Source: Lithobates sylvaticus
Taxonomy: Eukaryota; Chordata; Amphibia; Anura; Ranidae
Assembly (NCBI GenBank): GCA_028564925.1
Contig: CM053033.1
Coordinates: 114,114,252 to 114,178,251 of the forward strand
Direction: 5' to 3'
DNA: 64,000 nucleotides
The notes beneath the pieces were generated by a model that was not told the origin of the DNA, searched no databases, and worked only from the letters and a program-made list of their open reading frames with translations. Numbering within the stretch: position 1 is the first letter of the stretch; each line of letters begins with the position of its first letter. Shown here piece by piece: positions 55,032-64,000 of the stretch. The position numbers and the translations under genes were made by a program.

Positions 55032-55908
55032 ATATACAAATAATGAAAATGTAACTTAAGTAGACCAAAGGTTTTACATTATACATTTGCGGCCAGACCA
55101 GGTAACAATATTAGGTCTACGAACACCTACAGACTCAGGTTCACAGATTTCGGTGGGGGGGAGGGGGGGGGGGAGTGATTGGAAAGGTTAGAAGAAATAC
55201 TCTGATCCAATTTAACCACTTGACGACCAGCGACATACTGGCGTGTCGCTAGACTTAAAGTGGTTGTACCGGCATCACCCCAGTATTGTTTTTTTGCAGC
55301 CAATGATCGGCTCTTTTGTAAAAGCAATCCTAGCAGCTAACTGGCTGCTGGGTTGCTCTCACCCCCTCCCGCGGCTTTCGCAGGACCTCCAGTCCCAATA
55401 AATCAGCCGCTCTTCCGGCTGATCATAGAGGCAAACAGAGACCGGAATGGCTCTGTTCGCCTCTATAATATAGGAAACCCAGAAGCGATGAGCATATATC
55501 ACTTCTGGTTTTTCCAGATGTAAATGGCTAAACTGATCCTGGTGTTATCAAATGCATTTAAGGACAGAGAAACAATAGACCCCAGGTCTCTCCATAAAGA
55601 GTATCTGGCACTGCCTATTGCTAACACTGGGGAATATTTTATATTCTCCATGATAACAATGAAAGTGTTCAAAAATTCAATAAATAATGTTGACATGCAC
55701 GCAAAGGCGAACGCACATGTTTGTCTCGCACGCACACAAACAGCGATCATCCCGAAAAAATGTAAGGTTTCACCGTGAATGTAAGATAATGGGCAGTACT
55801 TCTAGCACCAGACCTCCTGTGCAAATCTAACATGGTAACCTGTAAAAGCTTTCAAGTTTGGTATCTATTTTTTACTTGGTGTAACATCATATATTGTGTT
55901 TTTGTGCA
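55031..55908. other. No gene seen; repeat fragments
   Basis: At about 55212-55260 there is TTTAACCACTTGACGACCAG, a family-A-like left terminus, soon followed by ACTTAAAGTGGTTGTACCGG. The remainder shows no exon. Confidence 0.45.
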
Positions 55909-55912
55909 TTAA

Positions 55913-56378
55913 AGTGATACTAAAGTCTTAAAAAATAAAAAAACAAACATGTTATACTTACCTGCCCTATGTAGAGGTTTTGCTCAGAGCAGCCCAGACC
56001 CTCCTCTTCTCGGGTCCCTCTTTGCCTCTTTGGCACTCCTGGCCCCTTCTTCTGTTAAGTGCCCCCACAGCAAGCAACTTGCTATGGGGGCACCTGAGCC
56101 GAGCCGCAGCTATGTGTGTCCATTCAGACATGGAGCCGTGGCCCCGCCCCGACCCTCTCTCTCCTTATTGGCTCACTGAAATAGATTGACCGCAGCGGAA
56201 GCCAATGGCGCTTCACTGCTATCTCAGTCAATGAGGAGTGAGAGTCTCTCGTGCAACATCACTGGATCGAGATGGGGCTCAGGTAAATATTAGGGGGGAT
56301 GCTGCACACAGAAGGTTTTTTTTTATCTTAATGCATGAATTCATTAAGCTAAAAAAAACTTCTGGCTTTACAACCACT
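55913..56378 (+). mobile_element. TTAA-flanked MITE, complete
   Basis: TTAA at 55909-55912 and 56379-56382. The left end is AGTGATACTAAAGTC and the right end, inverse, AGTGGTTGTAAAGCC. It is 466 bp and non-coding, with GTGCCCCCACAGCAAGC and TATGGGGGCAC forming a central hairpin. It is the best-preserved copy of the family also found at 8500 and 47085. Confidence 0.9.
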
Positions 56379-56463
56379 TTAAATTCCCAAAAAGCATATT
56401 TTTTCCCCAAAAATTTCATTTGAGAAAACGTGTGACATAAATAATTGCAACACCCACCACATA

Positions 56464-57263
56464 CCGTATTTATCGGCGTATAGCATCGCACTTTTTTCCC
56501 CTTAAAATCAGGGGAAAATCGTGGGTGCGTGTTATACGCCGATACCCGCCGATCTCCCGCTGATTTTTTCTTTAGGGGAGCGAGCGGAGCCGATATTCCG
56601 AAAGCCGCGTGTATTTTCGGCTCCTCTAGCAGTCCCGCCCACCTCCACTGATTGCGAGAGGAGCCGAGCGCCGACAACATAAAGAAATCCGAGTTCGGCT
56701 ATTTTCGACTCCTCACGCAATCCCGCCCCTGTCTGCGAGCAGAGCCGAGACTAGCCGAACTCGGATTTCTGTATGTTGTCAGCGCTGGGCTCCTCTCGCA
56801 ATCAGTGGAGGTGGGCGGGACTGCGAGAGGAGCCGAAAATACACGCGGCTTTCAATATGTCACGCGGCGCTCGTCCTCCCCACTCGGCGCCAATTTTAAA
56901 TGGGCAACGCTGCAAATGTACTGGGCAACGCTGCAAATGTGCTGGGCAAGGCTGCACTGGGCAAGGCTGCAATAGCACTGGACAAGGCTGCAAAGGCACT
57001 GGGCAAGGCTGCACTGGGCAAGGCTGCACTGGGCAAGGCTGCAAGGATGGACAGGGCTGCACTGGGCAAGGCTGCAAGGATGGACAAGGCTGCACTGGGC
57101 AAAGCTGCAAGGATGGACAAGGCTGCAGATGGACACTGGACAAGGCTGCAATGATGGGCATTTAAATGTAAGTTTTTTTTTCCTTAAACTTCGCTCCTTA
57201 AAGTTTTTTTCCTTAATATTCCCTCCTAAACTTGGGGTGCGTGTTATACGCCGATAAATACGG
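56464..57263. mobile_element. TA-flanked MITE with internal minisatellite
   Basis: Ends CCGTATTTATCGGCGTATAG and (inverse) CCGTATTTATCGGCGTATAA, flanked by TA at 56462-56463 and 57264-57265. A second internal GTGCGTGTTATACGCCGATA lies near 56524. The 800-bp interior has an inverted repeat (GGAGCCGA..., AATCCGAGTTCGGCT / AGCCGAACTCGGATTT, about 56565-56850) and the minisatellite at 56897-57150. It is probably a Tc1/mariner-class MITE because of the TA target. Confidence 0.85.
56897..57150. repeat. GGCAAGGCTGCA minisatellite
   Basis: Units of about 15 bp (GGGCAAGGCTGCACT) mixed with longer ones (GGGCAAGGCTGCAAGGATGG then ACAA). All frames are open over it, producing alanine-, cysteine- or proline-rich artefact ORFs on both strands. 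Confidence 0.95.
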
Positions 57264-57265
57264 TA

Positions 57266-57795
57266 ATGTTTTGGGTTTCTAAGTAATTTTCTGGAAAAAA
57301 ATAAGTGTCTGAAAAAGGCTTGTTCTTAAAGTGGTCAGTCCACCAGATGAATGAATGAATGATTTGTATGATAAAGTTACAGTTGATGGCAGGTGGGCTT
57401 AATCAACTGATGGCTTCTTATATCAGATCAGCCTTTCTCAACCTTTTTACTTTAGAAATTATTAATTTCAGGTCTTTGAACCCTTATTCACCGGGGGGGG
57501 GGGGGGGGGGGCAGTGGCAAAAATGCCCCTTCCGTTGGTGGTCAGTAGGAAGAATTCAACCCTTTTGCTTTGTACACACGCTCGGAATTTCCGACAACAA
57601 ATGTTCAATGTGAGCTTGTTGTGGGAAATTTTCAACGGTGTGTAGGCTCCATCGGACATTTGTTGTTGGAAATTTCTGACAACAAAAATTGGAGAGCTGG
57701 TTCTTTATATATTATATATATATAATATACCGCCTGAAGTGTATTAGAAACAGTACACCACAGAATGCACTGTAGATATAGGCTACACTGGATGC
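57266..57795. other. No gene seen; MITE fragment and homopolymer
   Basis: Contains an 18-bp G-run (about 57494-57511) and, at about 57570-57690, TACACACGCTCGGAATTTCC and inverse GGAAATTTCTGACAAC, a fragment of the TACACACG family. Confidence 0.5.
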
Positions 57796-57827
57796 AGAGT
57801 GTGTGTGTGTGTGTGTGTGTGTATATG

Positions 57828-57863
<36 letters not shown>
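57796..57863. repeat. (GT)n(AT)n microsatellite
   Basis: A GT run then an AT run, ending at the TA that served as target for the Tc1 element. A similar tract, 59485-59585, follows the element, so it probably inserted into a longer AT/GT tract. Confidence 0.95.
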
Positions 57864-59484
<1,621 letters not shown>

Positions 59485-59486
59485 TA

Positions 59487-59547
59487 TATATAGTCTATGC
59501 TAAATGCAGAGTATATATATATACACTAGACTGACTGTGTGTGTGTT

Positions 59548-59585
<38 letters not shown>
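59487..59585. repeat. AT and GT microsatellites
   Basis: TATATA tracts and a TGTGTG tract following the Tc1 element, interrupted by CTAGACTGACTG. Confidence 0.9.
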
Positions 59586-59588
<3 letters not shown>

Positions 59589-59639
59589 CACTGCCACTAA
59601 CTGAATAACCTGCCTGCTTAATCTAACTCAAGCTATCTC

Positions 59640-59995
59640 TCTGTCCACGCCAACAACACTACACACGGCTGCTCTGTAAGCAGCCTTATATAGTGTGGGG
59701 TGTGCACTTAGTCCTCTTGAGCCATGATTGGCCAAAGGCACCCTGCCTTTGGCCAATTATGGCTCTCTCGGCAGAGAGCGCTGTGATCGGCCAAAGCATG
59801 CAGGTCAGATGCATGCTTTGGCCAATCATCATACAGCAATGCACTGCGATCTCGCAGTGCATTATGGGGCATTCCACGGTGCTCAAATTTTCTGCGAATG
59901 CCCCATATGTTCAGTTAGTCTTAGAACAAACGAACACCAGATGTTCGAGTCGAACGTAAGTTCAACTCAAACGGTGGCTCATCACTAGCGGTGGT
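59640..59995. repeat. Frog-type interspersed repeat with stacked hairpins
   Basis: Successive small inverted repeats: GATTGGCCAAAGGCA with TGCCTTTGGCCAATT, GGCCAAAGCATGCA with TGCATGCTTTGGCC, and GCACTGCGA with TCGCAGTGC. The right end GTTCGAGTCGAACGTAAG then GGTGGCTCATCACTAG looks like a transposon terminus. The left boundary is unclear. Confidence 0.55.
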
Positions 59996-60109
59996 AAGAA
60001 TGCTGCTGGTTTTGCCAAGTGGCATTGGTCCTGGAACTATGAAGGCACCATCTAACAGGCGGACAATCAACCACAGCTCAATGAACCCAAGCAATCTCTG
60101 GAGCAACCT

Positions 60110-60415
60110 AATGCCCCGTAGCTTGGCTTGCATACACACGGTCACACAAATGTTCTCTGAACATACAACACTACGAGGAGCCGAGAAAATTAAGTTCATG
60201 CTTCTGAGCATGCGTTGAATTGTTACAGACGAACGCATTTTCGGATAGGAACTTTTTCCGACCGAAAAATAGAGAACCTGTTCTCAATCTTTTCCTGGCT
60301 GGAATTGCGCCAGCAAAAGTCAGATGGAGCATACACACGGTCGCATTTTACGACCAAAAGCTCTCATCTGACTTTTACTGGCGGAATTTCCGATTGTGTG
60401 TACGTGGCATTAGAG
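60110..60415. mobile_element. Fragment of the TACACACG-type MITE family
   Basis: Contains GCATACACACGGTCACACAA, GCATACACACGGTCGCATTT and the inverse-type GATTGTGTGTACGTGGCATTA, with an inverted pair around TGGCTGGAATTGCGCCAGCA and TACTGGCGGAATTTCC. Confidence 0.55.
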
Positions 60416-61215
60416 TTCCAAGATTGAATTCTGTCCACCTAGAGTCTGTTCCTGTCCACCTAGAAGTTCTGGGTCTTCTCACCCACCTTTTTGTGTTCCA
60501 GTTTCTCCTGTTACATTCTCCATATTTTAATATAAATAAATCCAGTAGGGAGAGAACCCCTCATAATGGGAAGCTCAGGTCTCAACAATATAGTCCCCAG
60601 AGAAATATAGGAAACTGTGAGTTTAACTCCCCAGTATCTACCAAAAACTTTTGGGGCGGTTTGCGTTTTGGTCTTTTATTGTTTAGGGTGGATTTTAAGA
60701 TCATGCACACCTGGAAAGTCACAGGACCCATTTGCTAGATCTAAACTGATGCCCTGCCACATAGCATACAACAAAAAACTGATGTCCAGTGAAGCCCTCA
60801 GAGTGTCACTTTTTCTAATGAAATGCGACGTTGTGTCTCCTTTTTCAATAAACCTAGCAATCTTACTAAGGATTTATGCAGGAGATAAGAGTATAGAAAA
60901 GGCATGCACGGTTCAAATAAATCACTTTATTCTGTATAAAATGTAACAAACACATAGAACCCGGTAAGCAAAGATAAGTAGCCATCACATTTGATAAAAG
61001 GAGGATGACCAAGGGCACTCGCTGTTCAATCCGTTATTCTGGTCTCAGGGTAAAAGCACAATAAAACACAGCTGAAAGCATAAACTAGTGCCAATATTCA
61101 TTTTCATAGATGCAGACACTTTCTGGAAACATTCTAGTACTACAAAATTCCCAGATGCCTCACAACAATGTGGTTGTTTCCATGCGAAACGATCGTTGGC
61201 ACAGCTTTATGCTTA
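60416..61215. other. No gene seen
   Basis: Two overlapping open frames (60220-60738 and 60617-60946) show no recognisable motif. No element ends were found. Confidence 0.45.
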
Positions 61216-61217
61216 TA

Positions 61218-62308
61218 CAGTGCCTTGAAAAAGTATTCATACCTCTTGAAATTTTCCACCTTTTGACATGTTACAACCAAAAACGTAAATGTATTTTATT
61301 GGTATTTTATGTGATAGACCAACACAAAGTGACACATCATTGTGAAGTGGAAGGAAAATGATAAATGGTTTTCAATTTTTTTTTTACAAATAAATATCTG
61401 AAAAGTGTGGCATACATTTGTATTCAACCCTCTTTACTCTGATACCCCTAACTAAAATCTAGTGGAACCAATTATACAGCTGTTCTGTGAAGCCCTCAGA
61501 GTTTTGTTAGAGAACCTTAGTGAAAAAACAGCTTAATGAAGGCCAAGGAACACACCAGACAGGTCAGAGATAAAGTTGTGGAGAAGTTTAAGGCAGGGTT
61601 GGGGTTTTTAAAAAAATATCCTAAGCTTTGAACATCTCAGGGAACACTGTTTAATCCATCATCTGAAAATGGAAAGAATATAGCACAACTGCAAACCTAC
61701 CAAGACATGGCCGTCCACCAAAACTGAGAGGCTGAGCAAAGAGAGAATTAATCTGAGAAGCAGCCAAGAGGCCCATGGTAACTCTGGAGGAGCTGCAGAG
61801 ATCCACAGCTCAGGTGGGGGAATCTGCCCGCAGCACAACTATTAGTCGTGCACTCAGTAAATCTGGCCTTTATGGAAGAGTGGCAAGAAGAAAGCAATTG
61901 TTTAAAGAAAGCCAAAAGAAATCATGTTTGCAGTTTGTGAGAAGCCATGTGGGGGACACAGAAAACATGTAGAAGAAGGTGCTCTGGTCAGATGAGACCA
62001 AAGTTTTACATTCTGGCCTAAAATCAAAACACTATGTGTGGTGGAAAATTAACACTGCACATCACTCTGAACACACCATCCATAAAACATGGTGGTGGCA
62101 GCATTATGTTGTGGGGATGCTTTTCTTAAGCAGGGACAGGGAAGCTGGTCAGAGTTGATGGGAAGATGGATGGAGCCAAATACAGGGCAATCTTAGAAGA
62201 AAACCTGTTAGAATCTGCAAAAGACTTGGGACTGGGGTGGAGGTTCACCTTCCAGCAAAACGACAACCCTAAACATACAGCCAGAGCTACAATGGAATGG
62301 TTTAGATC
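61218..62308 (+). mobile_element. Tc1-like element, degenerate, cut by a hAT end
   Basis: The left end CAGTGCCTTGAAAAAGTATT follows TA (61216-61217) and matches the CAGTGCCTTGCAAAAGTATTC class of vertebrate Tc1 elements. Transposase remnants in several frames include LSKSGLYGRVARRKQLFKES, VLWSDETKVLHSGLKSKHYV, HTIHKTWWWQHYV and WRFTFQQNDNPKHTARATME. The gene is broken by frameshifts and stops. The right part is missing: at 62309 sequence of another transposon begins and the third catalytic residue region is absent. Confidence 0.92.
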
Positions 62309-62580
62309 AGAGGTGTCCAAACTTTTTTCAAAGAGGGCCAGATTTGATGAAATGAACATGCGTGAGGGCCGACCATTTTGCCTGACATTTTTTAAACCAA
62401 TAAAATTTGGTCTAAGTGTGTTTGTTCGAGCGCTAATACATTGCCCAACAAGAATTCTCTTGCCTTTGTCGCACTCGCTCCTGACACACAGACGAATGCT
62501 CTGCTCTTTAGGGGTACCGTTAATTATAAATGGTACCCCACACATTGGAAAACGTGGGGTGCTTTTGGTGCAATGCAATT
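62309..62580. mobile_element. hAT-like left end inserted in the Tc1 element
   Basis: Starts CAGAGGTGTCCAAACTTTTT then TCAAAGAGGGCCAGATTTGA, a recognised vertebrate hAT MITE terminus. It ends vaguely in an A-run near 62580-62597. The right terminus and target duplication were not located. Confidence 0.65.
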
Positions 62581-63100
62581 AAAAAAAAAAAAAAAAGGTT
62601 GAGGACTTCTTTCCCTGCAGTTTTGTGGGTAGGGAAGCCCATTGAAATGAATGGGCTGATCTACACGCAGCACGCAGCCACACAGATGTGAACCAAGAGC
62701 TTGTTCACATGTCAGGTTGGAGGGGCAGTAAAACCACATGGTTAAGCTGTTTTTACCACCCCCAACTTCTCCCCCTTTAGCTGCAGAGGGAGCAGCTGGG
62801 GGTATAAACATGCTGTGGCTGCAGCTGGAGGTACACCCAGGGTGAATGGGGCTGCACTGCAACTACCCGCAACTGTGTGCATTGCACAGTTGTGGCATAG
62901 AGTGATGCTGGATTTTATAGGCTTAAAACAGGTGGTGAGGAGGAAAATAATGCCTCTTTACCGCCTGTCAAATGCCTCTGAAAAGTGATCTGTGCATGGA
63001 TTGCTTTTCAGAGGAGCAGCAGTCCTGGCTGATATCACAAACAAGACCTACAAATGCAGTTCTGATGGTACAGGAATAGGGGGGGGGGGGGGGGGTCCGG
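62581..63100. other. No gene seen
   Basis: Contains an A-run (62580-62597), an 18-bp G-run (about 63080-63097) and GGTTGGAGGGGCAGTAAAACC-type sequence. No exon. Confidence 0.5.
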
Positions 63101-64000
63101 ATTAAAAGTAACATACACACATACACACACACACACACACATACAGACACATGCATACAGACACATGTACATGGACACACATACAGACACATGTACATGG
63201 ACACACATACAGACACATGTACATGGACACACATACAGACACATGTACATGGACACACATACAGACACATGTACATGGACACACATACAGACACATGTAC
63301 ATGGACACACATACAGACACATGCATACACACACATGTACATGGACACACATACAGACACATGCATACAGACACATGTACATGGACACACATACAGACAC
63401 ATGTACATGGACACACATACAGACACATGCATACAGACACATGTACATGGACACACATACAGACACGTGCATACAGACACATGTACATGGACACACATAC
63501 AGACACGTGCATACAGACACATGTACATGGACACACATACAGACACATGCATACAGACACATGTACATGGACACACATACAGACACATGTACATGGACAC
63601 ACATACAGACACATGCATACAGACACATGTACATGGGCACACATACAGACACATGTACATGGACACACATACAGACACATGCATACAGACACATGTACAT
63701 GAACACACATACAGACACATGCATACAGACACATGTACATGGACACACATACAGACACATGCATACAGACACATGTACATGGACACACATACAGACACAT
63801 GCATACACACACATGTACATGGACACACATACAAACACATGTACATGGACACACATACAGACACATGCATACACACACATGTACATGGACACACATACAG
63901 ACACATGTACATGTACACACATACAGACACATGTACATGGACACACATACAGACACATGTACATGTACACACATACAGACACATGCATACAGACACATGT
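63101..64000. repeat. ACACATGTACATGGACACACATACAG-type minisatellite at window edge
   Basis: Starts as a CA-rich microsatellite (63111-63140), then about 900 bp of 26-bp units (ACACATGTACATGGACACAC then ATACAG) mixed with 14-bp inserts (ACACATGCATACAG). It continues beyond the window. All six frames tend to stay open, giving cysteine/valine/methionine-rich artefact ORFs of up to 342 codons. Confidence 0.97.

Noticed and set aside
56896-57120. Alanine/serine/leucine-rich frames on both strands as an antifreeze-like or low-complexity protein
   Set aside because: They are products of the GGCAAGGCTGCA minisatellite inside a MITE.
60220-60738. A 172-codon plus-strand frame
   Set aside because: It overlaps a repeat fragment at its start, lacks any known motif and has no splice-site or homology support.
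62968-63996. Cysteine- and valine-rich frames of 298-342 codons on the minus strand and a 183-codon frame on the plus strand
   Set aside because: Direct translations of the 26/14-bp minisatellite. Several frames are open at once and no real start or flanking coding sequence is present.

Overview
The window is vertebrate genomic DNA, most likely from a frog (probably a ranid-like anuran). It holds one recognisable host gene, FIBCD1, in two minus-strand exons whose protein reads very close to the vertebrate orthologue. Everything else is introns, intergenic DNA and a dense layer of repeats: hAT, Tc1/mariner, PIF/Harbinger-like and TTAA-flanked DNA transposons, LINE fragments (L1/Tx1, L2-type and RTE/BovB-like) and many minisatellites. 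The frog assignment rests on this repeat composition and is an inference. No tRNA, rRNA, CRISPR array or bacterial-type gene is seen.

Layout. FIBCD1 runs right to left. The exon at 22615-23082 encodes the transmembrane segment and stalk, and the exon at 2814-2967 encodes the end of the stalk. The fibrinogen-like domain exons should lie beyond the left edge. The short N-terminal coding exon was not found anywhere to the right. The 19.6 kb intron between the two exons is filled by two complete hAT elements that carry their own minisatellites (5113-7429 and 14739-16780), a third complete hAT (11273-12060), a Tc1 fragment, and an L1-like LINE inserted into a minisatellite (17064-18839). From 23083 to 64000 no coding exon could be supported. 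This part holds nested DNA transposons (25204-25975, 35768-38286, 41803-42398), two long palindromes (29522-30317 and 38991-40066), a BovB-like RTE fragment (43101-43758), a Tc1 element with full-length terminal repeats (57864-59484), and a minisatellite that runs off the right edge (63101-64000).

Many element ends were fixed to the base by target-site duplications read directly from the sequence: 8 bp for hAT, TA for Tc1/mariner, TTAA, and 3 bp for Harbinger-like elements. I did not find a convincing new gene system. The most noteworthy structures are the palindromes, the BovB-like LINE, the nearly intact Tc1 transposase, and the recurrent presence of internal minisatellites in unrelated non-autonomous DNA transposons.
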